Assembly (NCBI RefSeq): GCF_917563885.1
Contig: NZ_CAKJTG010000018.1
Span: forward strand, 1-64,000
Origin: Pseudoneobacillus rhizosphaerae
GTDB lineage: Bacteria; Bacillota; Bacilli; Bacillales; Cytobacillaceae
Reading direction: 5' to 3'
DNA length: 64,000 nucleotides
Both the position numbers and the translations under genes were made by a program. Positions 1 to 8,000 of this stretch are shown piece after piece (the stretch's first letter is position 1; every line of letters starts with the position of its first letter). A model generated the notes under the pieces. It made no database searches, was not told the origin of the DNA, and saw nothing but the letters and a program-made list of their open reading frames with translations.

Positions 1-150
1 GGGTAAATAAGCGGAGGTTTTCCGGTTAAGTAAAGGAAAATGACCTATTTTGACGTTTTTTGAGTAAATAGTCGGAATCCTTCCGTCTATTTACGCTATT
101 TTTAGGTCTATTTAATAATTAAGGGAAATTTCTCCGCTTATTGAGGGTTC
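1..150. repeat. nested inverted-repeat intergenic element
   Basis: Three imperfect inverted repeats are nested around one centre. The outer arms are at 6-16 and 132-142 (AATAAGCGGAG and its exact complement). A middle pair around 41-51 and 99-110 shares the TGACCTATTT / AGGTCTA theme. The inner arms are at 64-76 and 80-92 (TAAATAGTCGGAA against TTCCGTCTATTTA, one mismatch). The whole could fold into a long cruciform or hairpin. It has no open frame and looks like a dispersed palindromic element of the kind scattered between Bacillus genes; copy number cannot be judged from one window. Confidence 0.5.
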
Positions 151-195
151 GCTCTTTATTTAAATTTATCGATATCAAAGACACCAAAATAAATG

Positions 196-237
196 AAAAA
201 GGCGTGTCAAATCTGTTGTCAGATTGCACGCCTTTTT
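196..237 (-). terminator. terminator after the carboxyltransferase gene
   Basis: AAAAAGGCGTG at 196-206 pairs with CACGCCTTTTT at 227-237, and an inner CAAATCTG/CAGATTG stem extends it. The T-run makes it functional for minus-strand transcripts. It lies 66 bases past the carboxyltransferase stop codon. Confidence 0.75.
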
Positions 238-302
238 CATTGTCATTTACAGGATTTGCACCTCAAAACGGAACGGTTTAATATAATGGACGGTGCTCTT
301 TT

Positions 303-1853
303 TTATAAAGGAATATTCCCATGCTTTTTAGCAGGTCTAGTTTCCTTTTTATTACGTAGCATTTCGAGTGCTTGAATGATTTTGATTCTAGTATCTCTTG
401 GATCGATGACGTCATCGACCATTCCCCTGCTTGCTGCTACATAAGGATTAGCAAATTTCTCACGGTATTCTTCAATTTTCTGTTGTCGCACTGCTTCGGG
501 GTTATCACTGTTCTCAATCTCACGAGCAAATATAATATTTGCTGCACCTTGTGGTCCCATTACAGCGATTTCCGCATTTGGCCATGCAAAGACAAGGTCT
601 GCGCCAATAGATTTACTATTTAATGCTACATAAGCACCACCATAAGCTTTACGTAGTATCACTGTTAATTTTGGAACAGTTGCCTCTGAATAAGCATACA
701 GGATTTTGGCTCCGTGACGTATGATTCCACCGTGTTCTTGCTTAACTCCAGGGAAAAAGCCAGTTACATCCTCGAACGTAATAATCGGGATATTGAAAGA
801 GTCGCAGAAACGGATGAATCTTGATGCTTTATCAGAGGAATCAATATCCAGACCCCCAGCCATGAATCTTGGTTGATTACACACGAGTCCTACCGATTCA
901 CCTTTGATTCTAGCTAATCCTACTACGATGTTCTTTGCAAAATCTTTATGAACCTCCATGAAGGAATCGGTGTCAACTACCTGTTCAATCACTCTTTGCA
1001 CATCATATGGACGCACAGAATCAAATGGGACAACATCTGTTAAATCAGGACGGTAATCATCTTCACCGTCAACTTCTAACCGAGGAGGCTTTTCCTCATT
1101 ATTTTGTGGTAAATAGCTTAATAGATTCCGAACTTGCTTAAGAATGTCTTCTTCAGTTTGACTATGAAAGTGAACATTTCCACTAATTGAACTATGAACT
1201 AATGCTCCACCTAAATCTTCTGCTGAAATTTTTTCACCTGTTACCGTTTCAATAACCTTAGGACCAGTAATGAACATTTGACTAGTTTTTTCCACCATAA
1301 AAACGAAATCTGTTATTGCTGGAGAATATACAGCCCCTCCTGCACATGGTCCCATAATCACCGAAATTTGTGGAATTACCCCTGAATAAATCGCATTTCG
1401 ATAAAAAATATGGCCATATCCATCTAAGGAAACGACACCCTCTTGAATTCTTGCGCCACCTGAATCATTAAGGCCAACAAATGGAGCCCCATTTTTCGCA
1501 GCGAGGTCCATAACATTGGCTATTTTCTTTGCGTGCATTTCTCCTAAAGCTCCACCAAAAACAGTGAAATCTTGTGAAAATAAATAAATCGGACGGCCAT
1601 TCACTTTTCCGTAACCAGTAACAACACCATCACCAGGTGATTTTTGAGAATCTAAACCAAAATCCACACATCGGTGTTCTAGAAATGGATTCAATTCCAC
1701 AAAGGAACCTTTATCAACTAATAACTCAATTCTTTCTCGAGCCGTCAGTTTCCCTTTCTCATGTTGCTTTTGGATACGCTCGTCCCCGCCACCCAATTCT
1801 ATCTCACGTTTTCGATCATATAAGTCATTTATTTTTTCATAGATGTCAGTCAT
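303..1853 (-). CDS. yqjD: acyl-CoA (propionyl/methylmalonyl-CoA) carboxyltransferase, YqjD-like
   Basis: Biotin-dependent carboxyltransferase subunit of about 516 residues, the usual length for PccB/MmdA-type proteins. Visible landmarks are the first crotonase-like half with NDSGGARIQEG (about 129-139) and GPCAGGAVYSPA (about 168-179), and the second half with AYGGAYVAL and VMGPQGAANI. It should move carboxyl groups between biotin carrier and propionyl-CoA. The open frame extends further upstream, but MTDIYEK is chosen as start because it overlaps the epimerase stop by 8 nt (ATGACTGA), a coupling arrangement. Neighbours (epimerase, mutase, Bkd complex) support a role in propionyl-CoA to succinyl-CoA conversion. 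No dedicated biotin carboxylase is adjacent; accB/accC at 35-37 kb could supply it. Substrate choice (propionyl-CoA versus methylmalonyl-CoA decarboxylation) is inference. Confidence 0.9.
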   Translation of the reverse strand: MTDIYEKINDLYDRKREIELGGGDERIQKQHEKGKLTARERIELLVDKGSFVELNPFLEHRCVDFGLDSQKSPGDGVVTGYGKVNGRPIYLFSQDFTVFGGALGEMHAKKIANVMDLAAKNGAPFVGLNDSGGARIQEGVVSLDGYGHIFYRNAIYSGVIPQISVIMGPCAGGAVYSPAITDFVFMVEKTSQMFITGPKVIETVTGEKISAEDLGGALVHSSISGNVHFHSQTEEDILKQVRNLLSYLPQNNEEKPPRLEVDGEDDYRPDLTDVVPFDSVRPYDVQRVIEQVVDTDSFMEVHKDFAKNIVVGLARIKGESVGLVCNQPRFMAGGLDIDSSDKASRFIRFCDSFNIPIITFEDVTGFFPGVKQEHGGIIRHGAKILYAYSEATVPKLTVILRKAYGGAYVALNSKSIGADLVFAWPNAEIAVMGPQGAANIIFAREIENSDNPEAVRQQKIEEYREKFANPYVAASRGMVDDVIDPRDTRIKIIQALEMLRNKKETRPAKKHGNIPL

Positions 1854-2265
1854 GTTTGTCCATTCCTTTCTTTTCACAGTATTCGAACAAAACTCCTCCA
1901 GTTGATTTAGGATGCATAAATGCCACCATTGCGCCACCTGCACCTGTTTTAGGAGTATCATTAATCATCCGAATACCTTTTTCTTTTATTTCATTAATTC
2001 GGTCCTGAATGGAATCAACCGCTAGAGCGAGGTGATGTATGCCTTCACCCCGTTTTTCTAGGAAATTTGCGATTGGACTTTCCTTTGTCAGAGGCTCTAG
2101 TAGCTCTATCTTTGACTCTCCAATTTTCAAAAAGGCAATTTTCACTTTTTCACTTTCCACCTCTTCGATCCCTAATAGAGTTAGATTTAAATTTTCCGTA
2201 TAAAAGGGAAGCGCCTTCTCAATCGAATGAACCGCAATCCCAATATGGTCTATCTTTTTAACCAA
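1846..2265 (-). CDS. mce: methylmalonyl-CoA epimerase
   Basis: Vicinal-oxygen-chelate (glyoxalase-fold) epimerase that interconverts (S)- and (R)-methylmalonyl-CoA before the mutase. The protein opens KKIDHIGIAVHSIEKALPFY and carries GEGIHHLALAVDSI in the second half, the two metal-binding HIGIAV/HHLALAV repeats of the family. An upstream ATG at 2280 is in frame, but the GGAGAGG it lies in is the ribosome binding site for a TTG at 2265, giving MVKKIDHIG as in other Bacillus epimerases. It overlaps the carboxyltransferase start by 8 nt, so the two are one operon (yqjC-yqjD in B. subtilis). A sigma-H-like promoter with Spo0A boxes lies upstream (2301-2341). Confidence 0.92.
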   Translation of the reverse strand: MVKKIDHIGIAVHSIEKALPFYTENLNLTLLGIEEVESEKVKIAFLKIGESKIELLEPLTKESPIANFLEKRGEGIHHLALAVDSIQDRINEIKEKGIRMINDTPKTGAGGAMVAFMHPKSTGGVLFEYCEKKGMDKHD

Positions 2266-2300
2266 TAGTACCCTCTCCATTTTTGCATTTTTTACATTAA

Positions 2301-2341
2301 TTCGACAATATATTATTCGACAAAAGTGTCATAAATCCTTC
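2301..2341 (-). promoter_or_regulatory. sigma-H-type promoter with tandem Spo0A boxes upstream of mce
   Basis: On the minus strand GAAGGATTT (2333-2341), 11 bases, then GTCGAATAA (2313-2321) match the sigma-H consensus RnAGGAwWW-N11/12-RnnGAATWW at every specified position. The -10 overlaps a perfect Spo0A box TGTCGAA (2316-2322), and a second perfect box lies at 2301-2307, 15 bases further. The spo0A promoter in this window has the same overlap. Binding is inferred from sequence only. Confidence 0.6.
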
Positions 2342-2354
2342 CTAATTTAAGTAG

Positions 2355-2383
2355 TTGTTGTAAAGAGCATTTCTATGTAAAAT
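2355..2383 (+). promoter_or_regulatory. sigma-A-like promoter of prli42
   Basis: TTGTTG at 2355-2360, a 17-base spacer and TAAAAT at 2378-2383 lie 46 bases before the small gene's ATG. This is a reasonable vegetative promoter. Confidence 0.45.
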
Positions 2384-2428
2384 AGAAATAGAGATAAATT
2401 TGCTGTTGCTTAAAAGGAGGGCTCTCTT

Positions 2429-2524
2429 ATGTCAAATAGAAAAGTGCAAAAGATAGTTGTTTACTCAATGCTGATTGCCATGCTTGCTTCTACCATTCTA
2501 ATTGGAATTTCATCTTTTTTATAA
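2429..2524 (+). CDS. prli42: stressosome-associated mini-protein Prli42
   Basis: A 31-residue protein starting MSNRKVQKIVVYSMLIAMLA, with a basic N-terminus followed by one hydrophobic segment (about residues 10-30). Length, basic head and the KIVVYxMLxAMLAST pattern match Prli42, the membrane anchor described in Listeria that ties the stressosome to the membrane. A good AAAGGAGGG ribosome binding site sits 8 bases before the ATG, and a terminator follows directly. It is transcribed against its neighbours and lies between the L,D-transpeptidase and epimerase genes, in the yqjB-yqjC interval. Recognition is from the sequence pattern alone, but the match is close. Confidence 0.85.
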   Translation: MSNRKVQKIVVYSMLIAMLASTILIGISSFL

Positions 2525-2532
2525 ATAATAGC

Positions 2533-2571
2533 AAAAGGGACTGCTCCACATAAATGGTGCAGTCCCTTTTT
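2533..2571. terminator. bidirectional terminator between prli42 and the transpeptidase gene
   Basis: AAAGGGACTGC and GCAGTCCCTTT form an 11-bp perfect stem flanked by A and T runs on both sides. It serves the convergent prli42 and L,D-transpeptidase genes. Confidence 0.85.
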
Positions 2572-3083
2572 TAATTTAGTGCATGATGTTCTCTGGCAAT
2601 TTCTTCAAAGCTTTTGTTCGACTTGACCACAACTATTTTTGTCCCTAATGGAATAAGGTCATACAAGGATTCAATCGCTTCATTTTGCAGGCGGATACAA
2701 CCATTTGAAACATTCTTTCCAATCGATTCTGGCTGATTGGTTCCATGAAGTCCGTAAATCCTGCCATCGGTTTCCTCTGCATCAAATCCAATCCACCTAG
2801 TCCCCAGTGGATTTTCAGGTGAACCACCTGGAATATCTTTTTTTCGATAATATGGATTTGGAGCTTTAACCGTTATAGTAAAAATACCTTCTGGTGTAAG
2901 TTCCTCCGTTTTACCAGTTGCAACATTTACAACCGTTTGAATCCGATTCTCGTTTACAAATGCCATTTCATTCGTTGTTTTATTAACAATCACAAACGGG
3001 TCTCCTGGAAGCGGATTAGGACCTAATGGCCAGATGGGAGAAATAAAAAAGGTAAAGACTAAGGCTGAAAATGCTTTTAACAT
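2571..3083 (-). CDS. L,D-transpeptidase (YkuD domain), YqjB-like
   Basis: Secreted cell-wall cross-linking enzyme of 170 residues. An N-terminal hydrophobic segment (1-20) acts as signal or anchor. The YkuD catalytic domain follows (about 28-155) with the motif HGTNQPESIG...SNGCIRL, where the His and the Cys of SxGCIR are the catalytic residues. There is no LysM domain, so it is a minimal form. It follows the YqjA-like gene by 24 bases, and both correspond in position to yqjA-yqjB of B. subtilis. The family forms 3-3 peptide cross-links or attaches proteins to peptidoglycan; a role in spore or stationary-phase wall is possible but not shown here. Confidence 0.88.
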   Translation of the reverse strand: MLKAFSALVFTFFISPIWPLGPNPLPGDPFVIVNKTTNEMAFVNENRIQTVVNVATGKTEELTPEGIFTITVKAPNPYYRKKDIPGGSPENPLGTRWIGFDAEETDGRIYGLHGTNQPESIGKNVSNGCIRLQNEAIESLYDLIPLGTKIVVVKSNKSFEEIAREHHALN

Positions 3084-3107
3084 AACATCACCCTAAAATC
3101 ATTTTCA

Positions 3108-4106
3108 TTAGTTTGTCTCAATTTCCATTTTTTGATTCGTTTCTTTTTCCTTTTTCATCCCTTTAAAGGAGCTCTTGATAATTAAATATTGTTCAATCTC
3201 TTTAACAATTTGAAATAAAGCGGCTCGTATTTCAAATTCCTCACGTGTTTTAGGTAATGGCATCTCTTCAAATTCCACTCGTAAACCTCTTAATTTTTCT
3301 AAAAAAAATCGTGCGGTATTGCCTGGATGAATTCGTTCAGATAGTTCGTCAAAAAAATCAGCTGTCATGCGTCCTTGCTTTAAAGTTACAGGGATAGATG
3401 TAATCATTGGTAGAATACGTTCAATAATCTCTAATTGTTTTTCTCTCATTTTGAAATAATGGAAGTAGAGGTTTTCATTTCGTAATAGTAAATTATTTTC
3501 AACCTCTCGATAAGATATTAACTTGGCTTCCTCTAATAACTTAGCTGTTTCCGTTATTTCTTTTCCATCCCAATCACTATCCGCCGTTTTTAAATAATGG
3601 ACCATTTCTTTAAAAATTATTCTTAAATTATCTTCGATTCCTTGTTGGTATTGCTCTAACTTTTTATCTACACTAGGCATGTATAAATTCATTAACAAAG
3701 CAATACCAACCCCTACAACAATGATTCCAAATTCTTGCAGTAACATTGCCCAAGTAATTTCTCCAGCAGAATAGATATGTAAAATTATGACCGTACTTGT
3801 GACAACACCATCCTTTAAATGAAGCATCACTAGTAAAGGGATAAAAAATAATAGCATTAGGCCAATAATAGTCGGATGGTATGTAATTCCTTCAAAAAAG
3901 AGATACGAAAATGGCATCGCTAATATACATGCCATAAATCGATCCCATGAGGTACGTACCGTTTTAAGCTTCGTAACTTTAATACATAAAATTGTTATTA
4001 TCCCAGCAGATACATAATTCTCTAATCCAAGCTGATGCGCGATGATGATTGCCAATGTAGTGCCTAGCGCGGTTTTTAACGTTCGATAGCCGATTCGATA
4101 TTTCAT
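3108..4106 (-). CDS. yqjA: aromatic acid exporter family membrane protein (DUF939), YqjA-like
   Basis: Integral membrane protein of about 332 residues. The first half contains roughly five hydrophobic segments (about residues 10-140). The second half is a charged, largely helical cytoplasmic domain (from VDKKLEQYQQGIEDN onward). The architecture fits the DUF939/FUSC-like family annotated as aromatic acid exporters. The open frame begins 11 codons earlier, but GAGGAG nine bases before MKYRIGYRTLKT marks the internal ATG as start. It is the first gene of a yqjA-yqjB pair and lies downstream of the brxB terminator. Substrate unknown. Confidence 0.8.
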   Translation of the reverse strand: MKYRIGYRTLKTALGTTLAIIIAHQLGLENYVSAGIITILCIKVTKLKTVRTSWDRFMACILAMPFSYLFFEGITYHPTIIGLMLLFFIPLLVMLHLKDGVVTSTVIILHIYSAGEITWAMLLQEFGIIVVGVGIALLMNLYMPSVDKKLEQYQQGIEDNLRIIFKEMVHYLKTADSDWDGKEITETAKLLEEAKLISYREVENNLLLRNENLYFHYFKMREKQLEIIERILPMITSIPVTLKQGRMTADFFDELSERIHPGNTARFFLEKLRGLRVEFEEMPLPKTREEFEIRAALFQIVKEIEQYLIIKSSFKGMKKEKETNQKMEIETN

Positions 4107-4163
4107 TCCACGCATCTCCTCAAAAATACATTTCTCCATTATATTATTCTCTTACATCATAAC

Positions 4164-4191
4164 AAAAAAACCCTAGAGTGATGTCCAGGGT
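4164..4191 (-). terminator. terminator after brxB
   Basis: Minus-strand ACCCTGGA and TCTAGGGT form an 8-bp stem with one G-T pair, followed by seven T. It lies 9 bases past the brxB stop. Confidence 0.75.
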
Positions 4192-4199
4192 CATGTTCA

Positions 4200-4637
4200 T
4201 TAAACTTCTTCGCAATATTGTTCAAAAGCATTTTGTAATTTTGTCACAACAGACATTGGGTCATGTCCTTCAATTTCATGTCTTTCAATCATAGTCACTA
4301 GCTTTCCATCTTTAAGAAGAGCAAAAGAAGGTGAGGATGGTGGATATCCAGTGAAAAAGCTTCGTGCTTTTTCTGTAGCTTCTTTATCTTGACCAGCAAA
4401 CACCGTTACTATTTGTTCTGGGCGCTTATCATAATGAAGGGAATGAGCTGCCGCAGGTCTAGCAATTCCACCAGCACAACCACAAACAGAGTTCACCATC
4501 ACTAGAATAGTGCCAGTCTTAGTTAAAACTTCTTCAACCTCTTCAGGTGTTTTTAATTCTTCATAACCAGCAGCTGTTATTTCTTGACGTGCTTGACGCA
4601 CGACATCATTCATAAATAAATTAAAATCCATATTCAT
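4200..4637 (-). CDS. brxB: bacilliredoxin BrxB (YqiW)
   Basis: Thioredoxin-fold protein of 145 residues that removes bacillithiol from mixed disulfides on proteins. The characteristic CGC redox motif is visible in [15 protein letters not shown] (about residues 52-56), where family members have CGC rather than CxxC. Length and the N-terminal [16 protein letters not shown] match the BrxA/BrxB (DUF1094) family. Position next to yqjA is as in B. subtilis (yqiW-yqjA). Start is the first of two close ATGs, with AGGAG 8 bases upstream. It is monocistronic, with a terminator directly after it. It implies the organism makes bacillithiol. Confidence 0.93.
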   Translation of the reverse strand: MNMDFNLFMNDVVRQARQEITAAGYEELKTPEEVEEVLTKTGTILVMVNSVCGCAGGIARPAAAHSLHYDKRPEQIVTVFAGQDKEATEKARSFFTGYPPSSPSFALLKDGKLVTMIERHEIEGHDPMSVVTKLQNAFEQYCEEV

Positions 4638-4787
4638 GTAAAAAACTCCTTTCTGTTACTAACATATACATCATACCAATTTACTAATAAAAATTTCAAT
4701 GAAATTACCTACTCAACAATTAAAAGTGGATTCCAAGTAAAAAAATGGACATACATTTAAAACCTACTATCCTATAACGGGATAAGC

Positions 4788-5807
4788 TTAACTCTCATTA
4801 AATAATTCAAATACCGCTGCAGAAACTGATTTTTCTCCATCCATGACAGCTCTTTCAAGTCTAGGTAAAACAGATTTCACCTCTGACTGTTGAAAAAATC
4901 TATAATGTAGCTGATCACTAATCATTGAATAAAGCCATTTTTTATTTTGTATTTTTCTGCGTTCATTAAACATTCGAGAAGCTTTCGTATTCTTCTCAAA
5001 TTCTAGTATCACATTCCATATTTCGGAAATCCCTTCAAGATACAGTGAAGAGCATGTATATGCCTTCGTTCTCCATCCACTTGTTGCTGGATGTAAGAAA
5101 TGAAGTATTTGATTATATTCTTTTTTTGTTTTTAAAGCGAGCGGCTTATTGTCACCATCGGCCTTGTTGACAACAATAGCATCAACCAATTCCATGATTC
5201 CCTTTTTCATTCCTTGGAGCTCGTCACCTGCGCCGGTAAGAACCAAAAGTAAAAAGAAATCAACCATATCACGTATGATAGCTTCACTTTGGCCAACTCC
5301 GACCGTTTCTACTAAAATCACATCAAAGCCAGATGCTTCACATAGTAACATCGTTTCGCGTGTTTTACGATGTACACCACCGAGTTTTCCTTCAGAAGGG
5401 GAAGGTCTTATAAAGGCATTAGGATGTCGAGAAAGCTGCTCCATTCTAGTTTTATCACCTAAAATGCTGCCACCACTAATGCTTGAGCTAGGGTCTACCG
5501 CTAATACTGCAACCCTAAATCCCAAATTGCATAAATGCATGCCAAAAGCCTCAATAAACGTACTTTTCCCTGCACCAGGTACACCTGTGATCCCAATTCG
5601 TAGTGATTTACCACTTTTAGGAAGAACTTTTTGTAAAAGCTCCTGTGCAAGAGAAAAGTGTTGCTCCGCATTACTCTCGATTAGAGTAATAGCTCGAGCA
5701 AGGCTACTTCTGTCTCTCTGCACTATCCCATTATATAAATCAGGTATAGAGAATGCCGCGCCACCTCGTTTTTGAAAACGACTTTTCCCACTAATATGTT
5801 CACTCAT
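4788..5807 (-). CDS. meaB: methylmalonyl-CoA mutase chaperone GTPase MeaB
   Basis: G3E-type P-loop GTPase of 339 residues that protects and reloads the B12 cofactor of methylmalonyl-CoA mutase. The Walker A motif GVPGAGKST is at about 75-83, the switch region carries DVILVETVGVGQSE, and the base-recognition motif is NKAD. The ATG directly abuts the mutB stop codon (TAAATG), so it is translated with the mutase. Gene order mutA-mutB-meaB is the classical cofactor-maintenance arrangement. It was formerly called ArgK; the mutase context settles the assignment. Confidence 0.95.
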   Translation of the reverse strand: MSEHISGKSRFQKRGGAAFSIPDLYNGIVQRDRSSLARAITLIESNAEQHFSLAQELLQKVLPKSGKSLRIGITGVPGAGKSTFIEAFGMHLCNLGFRVAVLAVDPSSSISGGSILGDKTRMEQLSRHPNAFIRPSPSEGKLGGVHRKTRETMLLCEASGFDVILVETVGVGQSEAIIRDMVDFFLLLVLTGAGDELQGMKKGIMELVDAIVVNKADGDNKPLALKTKKEYNQILHFLHPATSGWRTKAYTCSSLYLEGISEIWNVILEFEKNTKASRMFNERRKIQNKKWLYSMISDQLHYRFFQQSEVKSVLPRLERAVMDGEKSVSAAVFELFNES

Positions 5808-8000
5808 TTATAGTGACACTTCCTCATACCCTAATTGTTGATAAATGGCACGAATTACTTTCTGAGCGGCCACAGGAATAACGGTCCCTGGACCAAAAAT
5901 GGCAGCTGCTCCATTTTCGTATAGGAATTGATAATCTTGAAATGGAATAACTCCACCTGCAACGACTAAAATATCTTCTCTACCTAACTTCTTTAGCTCT
6001 TCCATTAGCTGAGGGAGTAATGTTCGATGGCCAGCTGCAAGTGAGCTCATCCCAACGACATGAACATCATTTTCAACTGCTTGACGAGCAGTCTCCTCAG
6101 GTGTTTGGAATAACGGTCCGATATCGACGTCAAAGCCTAAATCGGCGAAAGCCGTTGAAATCACCTTCGCTCCACGATCATGACCGTCCTGACCCATTTT
6201 GGCGATTAAGATTCTTGGTCTTCTTCCCTCATTCTCCAAAAATTCCTCCGTCATATCCTTAACAGCTTTAATTTCTTCATCATTGGAGAAGGCACTACTA
6301 TACACACCGCTTATTGAACGAATGATAGCCTTATGTCTACCTGCTACCTTTTCAATCGCATCGGATATTTCACCTAATGTGGCTCTCACGCGAGCTGCTT
6401 GAACAGAAAGGTCTAACAAATTTCCTTCGCCAGTCTGTGCTGCTTCAGTCAAGGCTGCTAAAGCTTCACTAACTTGTTTTTCATCACGGGAATCCTTTAG
6501 CTTTTTTAATTTTTCAAGCTGCATCGTACGAACAGCGGTGTTATCAATATTTAATATCTCAAGCTGCTCTTCTTCTTCTAGTCGATGACGGTTAACCCCA
6601 ATAATTACTTCCTTACCGGAATCAATTTGCGCTTGTCTTCTAGCAGCTGCTTCTTCAATTCGCATTTTGGGAAGGCCAGTTTCAATCGCTTTTGCCATTC
6701 CACCTAAGTTCTCGATTTCCTCAATATGCTCCCAAGCACGGTCAATCAACTGCTTTGTCAAGGCTTCTACATAATAAGAGCCACCCCAAGGATCGATTAC
6801 ATTGGTAATTCCTGTTTCTTCCTGTAAAAACAATTGGGTATTACGAGCTATTCTAGCTGAGAAATCCGTTGGCAAAGCAATCGCCTCATCCAGTGCGTTT
6901 GTATGCAGTGATTGCGTATGCCCCATTGCCGCCGCGTGTGCTTCTATTAAAGTTCGTATGACATTATTATATGGATCCTGTTCGGTTAAGCTCCATCCTG
7001 ATGTTTGCGAATGCGTTCTTAACGCAAGTGACTTAGGATTTTGAGGATTAAAGGTTTCTATCATTTTCGCCCAAATAAACCGTGCAGCACGCATTTTTGC
7101 AACTTCCATAAAATAGTTCATGCCAATCGCCCAGAAAAATGACAATCTCGGAGCGAAGGAATCAATATCAATTCCAGCTTTTAGTCCCGTTCTGACATAT
7201 TCTAGCCCATCCGCTAAGGTATAAGCGAGCTCAATATCTGCTGGTGCCCCCGCTTCTTGCATATGATAACCGGAGATACTAATACTATTAAACTTCGGCA
7301 TATTTTTGGCTGTATATTCAAAAATATCAGCAATGATTTTCATCGACATTTCAGGTGGATAGATATAGGTATTACGCACCATGTATTCTTTTAAAATATC
7401 ATTTTGAATCGTACCAGATAATTTCTCCTTACTTACACCTTGTTCTTCGGCTGTCACGATAAAAAATGCTAGAATCGGAAGGACTGCCCCATTCATCGTC
7501 ATCGAAACAGACATTTGGTCCAATGGGATACCATCAAATAAAATCTTCATATCCTCGATGGAATCAATAGCCACACCGGCTTTTCCCACATCCCCTACCA
7601 CCCGTGGATGGTCGGAGTCATAACCACGATGTGTTGCTAAGTCAAACGCAACGGATAACCCTTTCTGTCCCATCGCTAGATTCCGACGATAAAATGCGTT
7701 ACTTTCTTCAGCAGTTGAGAATCCCGCATATTGTCTAACGGTCCAAGGTCGGTTTACATACATAGTTGGATAAGGACCACGTGTGAAGGGAGCAATCCCT
7801 GGCCTTCCACCCAATTGCTCACAATCCTTTAAATCTTCCTCTGTATAGAGTGATTTCAATTTGATTTGCTCGTTTGTCTCAAACAACAGGTTATCTATCT
7901 CTTGATTTAGTTCCGCTTCGGCTTTTTTCTTCCAATCCTCTTGAGAGAATTTAGAGGGTTGATTAAGATTTATTTTTCGAAAATCTGGTTTATTATTCAC
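5808..8000 (-). CDS. mutB: methylmalonyl-CoA mutase, large (catalytic) subunit
   Basis: Adenosylcobalamin enzyme of 730 residues converting (R)-methylmalonyl-CoA to succinyl-CoA. The N-terminal two thirds form the substrate barrel ([20 protein letters not shown] and [11 protein letters not shown] are recognisable). The C-terminal B12-binding domain has DGHDRG at 605-610, in which His607 is the lower cobalt ligand, then GGVIPFQDY near the end. The start is GTG, overlapping the mutA stop by 4 nt (GTGA), with GGGGGTGG just before. Downstream meaB abuts. It completes the propionate route begun by the carboxyltransferase and epimerase genes at 0.3-2.3 kb. Confidence 0.97.
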   Translation of the reverse strand: MNNKPDFRKINLNQPSKFSQEDWKKKAEAELNQEIDNLLFETNEQIKLKSLYTEEDLKDCEQLGGRPGIAPFTRGPYPTMYVNRPWTVRQYAGFSTAEESNAFYRRNLAMGQKGLSVAFDLATHRGYDSDHPRVVGDVGKAGVAIDSIEDMKILFDGIPLDQMSVSMTMNGAVLPILAFFIVTAEEQGVSKEKLSGTIQNDILKEYMVRNTYIYPPEMSMKIIADIFEYTAKNMPKFNSISISGYHMQEAGAPADIELAYTLADGLEYVRTGLKAGIDIDSFAPRLSFFWAIGMNYFMEVAKMRAARFIWAKMIETFNPQNPKSLALRTHSQTSGWSLTEQDPYNNVIRTLIEAHAAAMGHTQSLHTNALDEAIALPTDFSARIARNTQLFLQEETGITNVIDPWGGSYYVEALTKQLIDRAWEHIEEIENLGGMAKAIETGLPKMRIEEAAARRQAQIDSGKEVIIGVNRHRLEEEEQLEILNIDNTAVRTMQLEKLKKLKDSRDEKQVSEALAALTEAAQTGEGNLLDLSVQAARVRATLGEISDAIEKVAGRHKAIIRSISGVYSSAFSNDEEIKAVKDMTEEFLENEGRRPRILIAKMGQDGHDRGAKVISTAFADLGFDVDIGPLFQTPEETARQAVENDVHVVGMSSLAAGHRTLLPQLMEELKKLGREDILVVAGGVIPFQDYQFLYENGAAAIFGPGTVIPVAAQKVIRAIYQQLGYEEVSL

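Noticed and set aside
193-375. Plus-strand 60-residue ORF
   Set aside because: It runs through the terminator stem and into the end of the carboxyltransferase gene; no ribosome binding site.
5149-5775. Long plus-strand ORF opposite meaB
   Set aside because: Shadow frame of the GTPase gene; no ribosome binding site and no recognisable domain.
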